A stretch of 34,636 nt of DNA from NCBI GenBank assembly GCA_015061665.1, contig SUWC01000029.1, forward strand, positions 1 through 34,636. The letters run 5' to 3'. The stretch comes from Lentisphaerota bacterium (GTDB taxonomy: Bacteria > Verrucomicrobiota > Kiritimatiellia > RFP12 > UBA1067). Position 1 is the stretch's first letter. Each line of letters begins with the position of its first letter. A model generated the notes under the pieces. That model was not told the origin of the DNA. It made no database searches and was given only the letters and a program-made list of their open reading frames with translations. Of this stretch, positions 16,226-24,651 are shown one piece after another. The translations under genes were made by a program, and so were the position numbers.

Positions 16226-17446
16226 ATGAACAGAACTTCAGCGGCTCTCGCACTTATCTGGCTGGCTTCGTCCGCAGCGGCAGGCGCCTCGCCTGATGTC
16301 GACATGGGCCCAATCGAGCGGAACGCGGAGATGCTGCTGCGTTCCATGCGCGAGAACGCCCGCTCAGCCAAAGCGGAAGGGCTTCCACGACTATTTCCGC
16401 GCACGTTTGCCGACGGGAAGGTCGTTTTCGTTGATCGCGAGGACTGGTGCGCGGGGTTCTTCCCGGGGTCGCTCTGGTTCCTCTACGAGCTGACCGGCAA
16501 GGACGAGTGGCTTGCCGCGGCGAAGGAGACCACGATGATGCTGGAGAAGTCGCGGCATCTCAAACGGACCCATGACGTCGGATTCATCCTCGCCTCCAGC
16601 TTCGGCAACGGCTGGCGCATCGCGCGCGTCCCTGGATACGACGAAGTGCTGAAGGACGGAGCGTCCGCGCTCGCGACGCGCTTCTCGCCTGCGCACGGAC
16701 TCGTCAAGAGCTGGGACTGGTGGGAGACTTCGCCCTACACGTTCCCTGTCATCATCGACAACATGATGAACCTGGATCTGCTTGAAATCGCCGCTTCGAT
16801 AGGCGGCGACGAGTCCTTCCGCAAAATCGCCCGCACACACGCGGCGACAGTCAGCCGCCGTCATTTCAGGCACGACGGGACGGTGTACCATGTCCTTGAC
16901 TACGACGCGTCGAGGCCAATCGTCCGCGGCATATACGCCGGACAGGGCGAAAGCGTCGACGGTGCATGGGCGCGCGGGCAGGCGTGGGCACTGTACGGCT
17001 TCACGATGATGTATCGTCATTCGCGCGACAAGGCGTTTCTCGACCGCGCTGTGAAAAGCGCCGAGGCGTGGCTTTCCGCACCGGGCATGCCAGACGACGG
17101 CGTGCCGTACTGGGATTTCAAGGCGCTGGACATCCCCAATGCGACGCGCGACGCTTCCGCCGCGGCATGCGCCGCGTCTGGTCTCGTTGACCTGTCCGGG
17201 CTTGTCTCCGGCGGCGATTCGCTCCGTTACCGCGCCGCGGCTGAGAAGATCGTCGCGTCCCTTTCGGGCCCTTCGTATCTTGCGCGGCCAGGCGAGGCCG
17301 GAGGTTTCATTCTGCTGCATTCAACCGGGAACGCTCCGGCAGGGCACGAAGTGGACGTGCCGCTGTCCTATGCGGACTACTACTACCTTGAGGCACTTTC
17401 AAGACTTCGCAAAATCGAAAACGGGAAAATGGAGGCGACACGATGA
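16226..17446 (+). CDS. Secreted GH88 unsaturated glucuronyl hydrolase
   Basis: GH88 enzymes remove the 4,5-unsaturated uronic acid left at the non-reducing end by polysaccharide lyases, through hydration of the double bond. The protein has 406 residues with a signal peptide (1-20, AAAGAS). The two acidic residues expected in the family are visible: Asp117 in RTHDVGFILASS and Asp178 in VIIDNMMNLDLL. Other family blocks are WARGQAWALYGFTMMY and DYYYLEALSRL near the end. GH105 is the close alternative, but the HDVGF and DNMMNL blocks fit GH88 better. It is the first gene of operon A, and its stop overlaps the start of the lyase-containing fusion, which fits a lyase supplying its substrate. Confidence 0.88.
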   Translation: MNRTSAALALIWLASSAAAGASPDVDMGPIERNAEMLLRSMRENARSAKAEGLPRLFPRTFADGKVVFVDREDWCAGFFPGSLWFLYELTGKDEWLAAAKETTMMLEKSRHLKRTHDVGFILASSFGNGWRIARVPGYDEVLKDGASALATRFSPAHGLVKSWDWWETSPYTFPVIIDNMMNLDLLEIAASIGGDESFRKIARTHAATVSRRHFRHDGTVYHVLDYDASRPIVRGIYAGQGESVDGAWARGQAWALYGFTMMYRHSRDKAFLDRAVKSAEAWLSAPGMPDDGVPYWDFKALDIPNATRDASAAACAASGLVDLSGLVSGGDSLRYRAAAEKIVASLSGPSYLARPGEAGGFILLHSTGNAPAGHEVDVPLSYADYYYLEALSRLRKIENGKMEATR

Positions 17447-20400
17447 AGCGTGTATTCATTCTGACGGCTGCCGCAGCGGCAGCAATGCTTGTTTGCGCCG
17501 AAACGCCGGTTCTTGCGCCGGGTGGCGTGGAGACCGTGAACGGGGCGGACATATCGTTCGGAAGAGTCGGCGAAGCCAGGCTCAGGATATATACGCCCGA
17601 GTGGGACGGAGGAATCAGGTTCGTGCCGAGGAACGGAGACTCGTTCGACCTCTCGGGTGCGAAATACCTCGCCATCGACGTGGAAAACCTCTCGCCCGAC
17701 CGCCAGATGCGGCTCACGCTCCATGCGTCCGCCGGAGGCAAGGCGACTGATTCCGGAGACCACGCGAGCGCGAACTTCACGAAGAAGCGCTCGATCAACA
17801 CAGGAATCGGGCTCAATCCTGGCGAGAAGGGGACGATGAAGCTCCTGCTGCCACATGCGGACATCTACAGGGCCCCTGAAGACGCGCGCGGACTCTACTA
17901 CATCGACACCGCGCACATTTCGCCCCTCGAGCTGAAGGTGCAGTGGCCGTTCGAACAGCCTATGAAATACCTCGTCGACTGCCGACTGTCCAACCTAAGG
18001 CTGGAAGGCGAGCCCGACGTCTCGCGCAAGATCGACCCCGAGAAGTACTGTCCGTTCGTCGACAAGTACGGACAGTTCAAGCACGTCGACTGGCCATACA
18101 AGATGAAGGACGACAAGGCCCTTCCTAAGGACCTCGAACTGGAGCTGAAGGCTCTCAAGTCCGCGCCCGAGTCGTGGGACAGGTTCGGCGGCTGGAAGGA
18201 CGGTCCGCATCTCAAGGCCACCGGACACTTCAGGACCGCGCGCGTCGGACGAAGGTGGTTCCTCGTCACCCCAGAGGGAAGTCTCTTCTTCTCCCTCGGC
18301 ATCGACGTGTCGCGCATTGAGACCGACATAGCCGACGGCAGCAAGCATCCCGGCTGGTACGAATCGTACGACCCGTCGTCGCCGCGCATGGTGTTCACCG
18401 GCAAGACGCTCGAGAAGAAGTTCGGCAAAAAGGACTTCGCGCAGGAATACTACGACCTGATGCTGAAGCGGTTCGATTCGTGGGGAATCAACACGATAGG
18501 AAACTGGAGCGCTGGCGACCTCATGATGCTCGGACGCAAGCCGTACGTCATAAGCGTGCTTGAGAACGCGAAGGGCGTGAAAATGGTTTCCGGCAACGGA
18601 GTGCGCTTCTACGACACCGCCGATCCAGCATTCCCCGAGAAGATGAAGAGCGCTGTAAGAAAGCGCTTTGCGGAGGATCCCGCGCTTGCAAAGGCCGCGA
18701 CCGACCCCATGTGCATCGGGTTCTTCATCGACAACGAGCTCAAGTTCCCCGGCGATCCTGAGCTCTTGGAGCCGTACTTCAGGACATGCCGCGAAATACT
18801 GAACGAGCTCGCTCCGAACAAGCTCTACCTCGGCTGCCGCTTCATCGGGTTCAGGCAGTCCAAGGAACTGTGGGCCGTTGCCGCCAAATACTGCGACGTC
18901 GTTACAGTCAACACGTACTCCAACGCGATATACAACATACCCGACGACATCTACGAGAAGGCGGCCGCCGAAAAGCCGCTCCTCGTCGGAGAGTTCCACT
19001 TCGGCTGCTTCGACCGCGGAATGTTCAAGGCGGGGCTGTGTCCCGTGTGGAGCCAGAAGGAGCGCGCGAGGTCGTTCACCCGATTCGTGCAAGGCGCTCT
19101 CTGCAATCCGCGCGTCGTCGGCTGCCACTGGTTCCAGTACCGCGACCAGCCGCTGCTCGGACGCGGCGACGGCGAGGCGTACGAGATCGGGTTCGTCGAT
19201 GTCTGCGACAGGCCGTATCCGGACCTCTGCCGCGCCGCGAGGAAGGTCGGAAAGCACATGTACGACTACCGTAGGCGCGGGAAGCTCGAGAACGAGATGG
19301 AGGTTCCCGTGAAGAAACTGCCGACGCCCCTCTCGGGACATCCGCGCCTCTGGAACGGATTCGCCCCATCCGCCGAGGAGATGGCGGCTATGCGCCGCAC
19401 TGCCGCCGAAGCGATGGCGCAGCCCGTGTCCGAGCGCGAAATGGAAGGCCGCAGGCTTCTCGGTACGGCCCGACTCGCACTTCGCCGCATACTCGCGCTA
19501 TCCGCTGTATACGTTGCTGACGGCGACAATGCCGCCGCAGAGCGCGCGATGGCGGAGATGAAGGCCCTCGCCTCGTTCGACGACTGGAACACAGAGCACT
19601 TCCTTGATACGGCCGAGATTGCTTTCGCCATGGGCATGGGATACGACGCGCTCTACGGCGTCATGGATCCTGCGACACGAGCGGAACTTGCACGCGCAGT
19701 CGAACGGTTCGCCGTGGACCCCGCGCTTTCTCCAAGCAGATACACGTGGTGGCGCGATTCGTCCGGCAACTGGAACCAGGTCTGCCATTCTGGCGTTGTA
19801 GTCGCCGCGCTTGCGTTTGCGGAATGGTTTCCGTCCAAGACGGAGATGCTGGTGGGCGAAGCTGTCGCTAACCTTCCTGCTGCGCTCGCCGTCTACGCGC
19901 CGAACGGCGCGTATCCCGAAGGTCCGAGCTACTGGGACTACGGAACGCAGTACACATTTTTCCTGCTGGACGCGCTGCGCCGCGTCTACGGGACGGATTT
20001 CGGGCTAGGCGACGCCCCTGGATTCAAGGAGACGCGCCGCTTCCCTGAAATCGTCAGAGGGCCGTCCGGACTCTCCTTCAACTACGGGGACGGAAGGGCA
20101 AGCCCGCAGCAGACGCTGTCGAGCATCTATCTTCCCGCGCTCGTGCTCGCAGGCGCATCGCGGTCCGCGGACGGATGGCGCGCTCCGGCGGTTTTCAGGG
20201 CTGACGGCGCGGTCCAGCTTTCCGTTCAGCGCAATGGCGACGGCACGGCGTTCGTCGGAGTGGTCGGAGGACCGGCCTCGCGCGGACACGGCCACATGGA
20301 TGCCGGCTCGTTCGTCTACGACGCAGATGCGAAGAGGTGGGTCGTCGATCTTGGCATGGAGGAATACGCACGCGTGGAGGCGTTGGGAATTGACCTTTGG

Positions 20401-20874
20401 AACAGCGCGCAGGACGGCGGCAGGTGGCGTCTATACCGCCTGAACTCACGCGGACACAACACGCTTTCCGAAAAAGGTTCGCTCCACAAGGCCGAAGCAT
20501 CCGCGGTTTTGCAGTCCCTGACAGAGAGCGACGGCGCGTCGTCCGCCCTTTGGGACATGTCCGCGCTCTTTGGACGAAGCGTAACGCGTCTCTTCGAGCT
20601 TGGCGCTGACGGGTCGCTGAAGCTCACGGACACGGTTGCGGAAGGGGAGCCGCTGGAGTTCGCGTTCCACACTCCGGCGTCCGTCGAGAAGGACGGTCCG
20701 AATCTCGTCATGACGCTCGACGGCAGGCAGATGGTCGTCACGGCTTCGCCCGAAGTCGAATGGACCGTCGGCCCGACGCCTGTCGATCCTGCGGTTGATT
20801 CGCCGAATCCCGGCATAACGCGCGTTTCAGCCGAAGTGTGCGGGAAGGTCGAATTCACCTTTGCGCTGCGCTAA
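17443..20874 (+). CDS. Two-enzyme fusion: GH50-like agarase/galactosidase plus heparinase II/III-family lyase
   Basis: This secreted protein has 1143 residues (signal peptide 1-19). Residues about 20-210 form a beta-sandwich as in GH50 enzymes. Residues about 235-612 form a GH50-like barrel, with putative acid/base Glu432 in FFIDNELKF and nucleophile Glu517 in LLVGEFHFGCFDRGMF, plus CHWFQYRDQPLLGRGDGEAY. This half is paralogous to the protein at 29125. After a charged linker (613-627), residues 628-1143 form a heparinase II/III-family lyase: an (alpha/alpha) toroid with SGNWNQVCHSG (about 774-784), YPEGPSYWDYG (catalytic Tyr region, 830-833), then a beta-sandwich with RGHGHMDAGSF (His949/His951) and GHNTL. 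I do not know of this combination. The exact substrates of both halves are undetermined. It is translationally coupled to GH88 by ATGA. Confidence 0.82.
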   Translation: MKRVFILTAAAAAAMLVCAETPVLAPGGVETVNGADISFGRVGEARLRIYTPEWDGGIRFVPRNGDSFDLSGAKYLAIDVENLSPDRQMRLTLHASAGGKATDSGDHASANFTKKRSINTGIGLNPGEKGTMKLLLPHADIYRAPEDARGLYYIDTAHISPLELKVQWPFEQPMKYLVDCRLSNLRLEGEPDVSRKIDPEKYCPFVDKYGQFKHVDWPYKMKDDKALPKDLELELKALKSAPESWDRFGGWKDGPHLKATGHFRTARVGRRWFLVTPEGSLFFSLGIDVSRIETDIADGSKHPGWYESYDPSSPRMVFTGKTLEKKFGKKDFAQEYYDLMLKRFDSWGINTIGNWSAGDLMMLGRKPYVISVLENAKGVKMVSGNGVRFYDTADPAFPEKMKSAVRKRFAEDPALAKAATDPMCIGFFIDNELKFPGDPELLEPYFRTCREILNELAPNKLYLGCRFIGFRQSKELWAVAAKYCDVVTVNTYSNAIYNIPDDIYEKAAAEKPLLVGEFHFGCFDRGMFKAGLCPVWSQKERARSFTRFVQGALCNPRVVGCHWFQYRDQPLLGRGDGEAYEIGFVDVCDRPYPDLCRAARKVGKHMYDYRRRGKLENEMEVPVKKLPTPLSGHPRLWNGFAPSAEEMAAMRRTAAEAMAQPVSEREMEGRRLLGTARLALRRILALSAVYVADGDNAAAERAMAEMKALASFDDWNTEHFLDTAEIAFAMGMGYDALYGVMDPATRAELARAVERFAVDPALSPSRYTWWRDSSGNWNQVCHSGVVVAALAFAEWFPSKTEMLVGEAVANLPAALAVYAPNGAYPEGPSYWDYGTQYTFFLLDALRRVYGTDFGLGDAPGFKETRRFPEIVRGPSGLSFNYGDGRASPQQTLSSIYLPALVLAGASRSADGWRAPAVFRADGAVQLSVQRNGDGTAFVGVVGGPASRGHGHMDAGSFVYDADAKRWVVDLGMEEYARVEALGIDLWNSAQDGGRWRLYRLNSRGHNTLSEKGSLHKAEASAVLQSLTESDGASSALWDMSALFGRSVTRLFELGADGSLKLTDTVAEGEPLEFAFHTPASVEKDGPNLVMTLDGRQMVVTASPEVEWTVGPTPVDPAVDSPNPGITRVSAEVCGKVEFTFALR

Positions 20875-20904
20875 TTGTAATTGGGCAAAAAAAGGAATTA
20901 CAGA

Positions 20905-23430
20905 ATGAAGAAGGCAACTATGCTGGCCGCCGCTTTCGCAGCGACGCTTATCGCGCGCGCCGAGACGACGGTGATCGAGGCGGAGTCGTTCGAGGACTGG
21001 GGCGGCTGGGTCAACGACACCCAGTTTATGGACCAGATGGGTTCGCCGTATCTTCTCGCACACGGCATGGGCAAGCCCGTCGCCGACGCGAAGACGACGT
21101 TCGTCGCGAACGGCGGAAAGTACAATGTCTGGGTGAGGACGAAGAACTGGACTAGTCCGTGGCATCCCGATGTCGGCGCGGGAACGTTCAAGCTTGTCGT
21201 CAACGGAAATCCGCTGCCGAACCTCCTTGGTTGCCAGGGCAAGGGCGAATGGCTCTGGGTCAAGGCGGACGACGTGTCGCTTAAGAAGGGCAAGAACACG
21301 CTCGCGCTCCACGACCTAGACGGATTCGACGGACGCGTCGACGCGATCTGCTTTACGACGAATCCGCAGCCGACCAGCATTCTCAATGGACCCCGCCCTC
21401 CTTCGGTCATCGCCCAGCCCATACCTCTGCCCAAGTTCGACCTCTGCGTTGTTGGAGGCGGCATAGCGGGATTATGCACGGCGGTCTCGGCCGCGCGCCT
21501 TGGACTTTCCGTCGCGCTTGTCCAAGACCGTTCCGTGCTCGGCGGGAATAACTCGTCCGAGGTGCGCGTCCATCTCGGCGCGTACCAGAACCTGCCGCCT
21601 TATCCGAGACTTGGCGACGTCCTTGCCGAGTTCGGCCCTAAGCGCGGCGGAAACGCCGAGAGCGCCGCGAACTACGAGGACGAGAGGAAGCTTGCGATAG
21701 TCAAGGCGGAGAAGAACATACGCCTCTTCCTCAACGAGCATGTGAACGGAGTTAAGACAAACGAACAGGGACGCATTGTCGCCGTCCGCTCCATCAATAC
21801 GAAGACTGGCGTTGCAACCAGGTTCGAGGCGACGAACTTCGTGGACTGCACGGGCGACGGAACGGTCGGCTATCTCGCTGGCGCGGACTTCCGCATGGGC
21901 CGCGAGGCGAAGAGCGAGACGAACGAGCCAGATGCGCCGGAGAAAGCCGATATGGTCACGATGGGCGCGTCCGTCCAGTGGAACGCCGGCGCGACGTCTG
22001 GCGACGCGGCGTTTCCGTTCAGGCCGTGGATGCTCAATACGATCAACGAGGAAAACTGCTCTGCGCACCTCAAGGGCGACTGGTGGTGGGAGGCTGGACT
22101 CGGCCGCGACCAGATTGCGGAAGGCGAATACATTCGCGACTACGGGCTTCTCGTGGCATACTCGAACTGGGCGTTCGTCAAGAATTCTTATTCGAAGAAG
22201 GGAGACTTCGCGGACAAGGAGCTCAAGTGGGTCGCATACAACGCCGGGCGCCGCGAGTCGCGCCGGCTTCTCGGAGATTTCATCCTCGATCAGAACCACC
22301 TCCGCAACAGGGATTTCCAGCCGGATGGAACGTGCGCAACGACATGGACGATCGACCTTCACCTCCCGAAGTCGGCGGACGAATCGAAGTTCGAGGGCGA
22401 GCCGTTCCAGTCCAATTCGCTCAACGAGAAGATATGGCCGTATCCCGTCCCATACCGCTGCCTCTATTCGCGCAACGTGCCCAACCTCTTCATGGCCGGA
22501 CGCGACATATCCGTCACGCACATCGCCCTCGGCACGACGCGGCTGATGCGCACGCACGGCATGATGGGCGAAGTCGTCGGCATGGCGGCGTCCATCTGCA
22601 AGAAGCACGGGTGCACTCCGCGCGACGTCTACACGTCGCACCTTGACGAGCTGAAGGCATTGATGACAAAAGGCGTGGGCGACGGGAAGAAGCATCCGCG
22701 GCAGGACTACAACGTGCAGGAGTCGCTGGATCCGGAGATCAAGGCGAAGCACGTCGAAAGCTCAAGACCCCTCGTGCCGGAGCTGAAGGTGCTCATGATC
22801 GGCAACAGCTTTTCGCGTCCCGTTGTGCGCACTCTTCCTCCGCTCGCAAAGTCCGCGGGTGTCAGGCTTGACATCGCAAGCCTCTACATCGGAGGGTGCT
22901 CGCTCGAACGCCACGCGAAGAACATCAGGAACGACGCCGCGGAGTACCTCATCGAGCGAAACAACGACGGCGAGCGCCTCAAAAAGGAGAAGGCGCGCAT
23001 AGGAGAATGGCTTTCGATGGCGAAGTGGGACGTAGTAACCATCCAGCAGGCGAGCCATTTCAGCTGGCGTCCGGAGACGTTCGAGCCGTGGGGCGACGAA
23101 GTCATTGCCGAAATCCGCAGGCTTGCGCCGCAGGCCGAGATCGTCGTGCAGGAGACGTGGAGCTACAATGCCAATGACGGACGCCTGAAGAAAGGGCGGA
23201 AGGATTACTGGGGGTTTGGACAGGACGAGATGTACAGCCGCATACACAAGGCCGTCGGCTCGTTCGCGAAGAAGCGCGGCCTGCGCGTCATACCCACCGG
23301 CGCGGCAATTCAGGCGGCCCGTGCGAAGGGCGGACCTGACGTCGTAGGAAACGGAGGCGACACAATCCACCTGAACAAGGCCGGCGAGAAGATACAGGCC
23401 GAGGTATGGCTCAAGACGCTGTTCCGTTGA
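20905..23430 (+). CDS. Secreted FAD-dependent oxidoreductase fused to a DUF4886/SGNH hydrolase
   Basis: The protein has 841 residues with a signal peptide (1-19, LIARAETT). Residues about 20-160 form a carbohydrate-binding-like beta-sandwich starting VIEAESFEDWGGW. Residues about 172-600 are an FAD_oxidored-family flavoprotein: FDLCVVGGGIAGLCTAVSAA with Gly184/186/189 binding FAD, GNNSSEVRVHLG, and the C-terminal MAGRDISVTHIALGTTRLM. Residues 627-841 are a DUF4886-type SGNH hydrolase with nucleophile Ser635 in LMIGNSFS, GGCSLERH, TIQQASHFSW, and the Asp819/His822 pair in GGDTIHLNKAG. SGNH enzymes are typically esterases that deacylate carbohydrates. ATG 20905 has AAAGGA about 9 nt upstream and starts the signal peptide, unlike the in-frame TTG at 20881. 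The 3' end overlaps the opposing regulator gene by 20 bp. Confidence 0.82.
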   Translation: MKKATMLAAAFAATLIARAETTVIEAESFEDWGGWVNDTQFMDQMGSPYLLAHGMGKPVADAKTTFVANGGKYNVWVRTKNWTSPWHPDVGAGTFKLVVNGNPLPNLLGCQGKGEWLWVKADDVSLKKGKNTLALHDLDGFDGRVDAICFTTNPQPTSILNGPRPPSVIAQPIPLPKFDLCVVGGGIAGLCTAVSAARLGLSVALVQDRSVLGGNNSSEVRVHLGAYQNLPPYPRLGDVLAEFGPKRGGNAESAANYEDERKLAIVKAEKNIRLFLNEHVNGVKTNEQGRIVAVRSINTKTGVATRFEATNFVDCTGDGTVGYLAGADFRMGREAKSETNEPDAPEKADMVTMGASVQWNAGATSGDAAFPFRPWMLNTINEENCSAHLKGDWWWEAGLGRDQIAEGEYIRDYGLLVAYSNWAFVKNSYSKKGDFADKELKWVAYNAGRRESRRLLGDFILDQNHLRNRDFQPDGTCATTWTIDLHLPKSADESKFEGEPFQSNSLNEKIWPYPVPYRCLYSRNVPNLFMAGRDISVTHIALGTTRLMRTHGMMGEVVGMAASICKKHGCTPRDVYTSHLDELKALMTKGVGDGKKHPRQDYNVQESLDPEIKAKHVESSRPLVPELKVLMIGNSFSRPVVRTLPPLAKSAGVRLDIASLYIGGCSLERHAKNIRNDAAEYLIERNNDGERLKKEKARIGEWLSMAKWDVVTIQQASHFSWRPETFEPWGDEVIAEIRRLAPQAEIVVQETWSYNANDGRLKKGRKDYWGFGQDEMYSRIHKAVGSFAKKRGLRVIPTGAAIQAARAKGGPDVVGNGGDTIHLNKAGEKIQAEVWLKTLFR

Positions 23431-24568
23431 GCAGACTGCGGCGCCACTGCGTCATAGACATGCCCGTTCGCTTCTTGAAGTAGCGCTTGAGGTACGTGTC
23501 GGAGTCCCACCCGCACATGTTCGCTATGGGGGCGAGCATCTGGTTCGGATTGGAGAGCATGTCCAGAACGCGCTGGAATCGGCAGTCGAGAATCTCCTCG
23601 AGGATGCTCTTGCCGGTCGCGCGCCTGAAGCGGCGCTCGGCGGCTCGGCGTACCGGGGAAATGCAAGCCACGACCTCAGCGGCCTTCAGCCCCTCGCACG
23701 CCTTCTGCCGTATCAGCTCGACGGCCTTCTCGACGGCCGGGTCGTTGACGAGAAGCCTTCTGGAGGATTGCCTGCGGACGATGTCCTTCGGCGCATACAT
23801 GCGCTCTATGCGTCCGTTGCACCTTCCCGAAAGGATGTCGTCCAGAACGCGTACGCTCATGAACCCGCCCGCGAAGAAGTCCGGCTGGACGCTTGTGATA
23901 GCCGGCACGATGTTCTCGCAGAGGCGCTCGCTGTTGTCGATGCTTACAAGCGCATAGTCGCCAGGCATAACGAGACCGGCGTGCCGGACGGAGCGGACGA
24001 CAATGTCGGCCGACTCGTCGTTCGCGGCCAGGATCGCGCATGGACACTCCTGCGCTGACAGAAACGACGAGATGTCGGCCTGAGCCTTGAGCAGGTCCTC
24101 GCGTGACCAGCCGGCGGAAAACGTTCTGTAGGACACGCCGGACTGCTCCGCAAGCTCTGAAAAACGCTCCTGCCGCCTGATGGACCAGTCCACCGAGGTG
24201 CACCACGGGATGAAGGCGTACGATTTCGGGCGTATGCGCGAAAGCTCCCTGAACGCAATGTCGACGCAGGCCGCCGAATCGTTCTTGACGGTATGGACGA
24301 TCCTCGGCGTCAGCCTTTCGTCGCAGTCGAGATAGACGAACGGCACCGAAGGATACTTCTCGGGGGCTATCTTCCCCAGTTCGTCGTCGCAGTCGACAAT
24401 GCAGCCGTCCGGCTTGAAGAAGTCCATAAAGTCGACGAAAGAGCGCTTCGTGCGCTGCATCTCGATATCCTGGACGATCCAGCCAAGATCCTTGGCGGCA
24501 GCATACACGCCCGATAGCTTCTGTTCGATCGTGTCGACCTTCTCGTCTGTCAGAAAGAGTATTTTCAT
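23411..24568 (-). CDS. XylR-like AraC-family regulator with periplasmic-binding-type ligand domain (1)
   Basis: This 385-residue regulator has the XylR architecture: an N-terminal LacI/periplasmic-binding-like sugar-sensing domain (about 1-265), including ECPCAILAANDESADIVVRS and DYALVSIDNSERLCENIVP, and a C-terminal AraC double helix-turn-helix (about 275-380) with AERRFRRATGKSILEEI and IANMCGWDSDTYLKRYFKKR. Members bind a sugar and activate the matching catabolic operon. It is paralogous to the next gene. It converges on operon A with a 20-bp stop-codon overlap, so operon A is its natural candidate target. Its promoter is near consensus and the predicted leader is only about 4-5 nt. Confidence 0.9.
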   Translation of the reverse strand: MKILFLTDEKVDTIEQKLSGVYAAAKDLGWIVQDIEMQRTKRSFVDFMDFFKPDGCIVDCDDELGKIAPEKYPSVPFVYLDCDERLTPRIVHTVKNDSAACVDIAFRELSRIRPKSYAFIPWCTSVDWSIRRQERFSELAEQSGVSYRTFSAGWSREDLLKAQADISSFLSAQECPCAILAANDESADIVVRSVRHAGLVMPGDYALVSIDNSERLCENIVPAITSVQPDFFAGGFMSVRVLDDILSGRCNGRIERMYAPKDIVRRQSSRRLLVNDPAVEKAVELIRQKACEGLKAAEVVACISPVRRAAERRFRRATGKSILEEILDCRFQRVLDMLSNPNQMLAPIANMCGWDSDTYLKRYFKKRTGMSMTQWRRSLLNGTAS

Positions 24569-24579
24569 TTGTGACTCAA

Positions 24580-24609
24580 ATTATAACATCCTCTGTCGCA
24601 AAAAGTCAA
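24580..24609 (-). promoter_or_regulatory. Promoter of XylR-like regulator 1
   Basis: On the minus strand, TTGACT (24604-24609), an 18-bp spacer, and TGT plus TATAAT (24580-24585) form an almost perfect promoter with an extended -10. The ATG begins 11 nt later, so the leader is about 4-5 nt and there is no room for a ribosome-binding site. Confidence 0.8.
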
Positions 24610-24651
24610 TGTTTCGCCCATTGACGCCTACGGCAGTTCGGCAACCGGCAT

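Noticed and set aside
20881..20904. TTG start for the FAD/SGNH gene
   Set aside because: The AAAGGA ribosome-binding site lies downstream of this TTG and 9 nt before ATG 20905, where the signal peptide begins.
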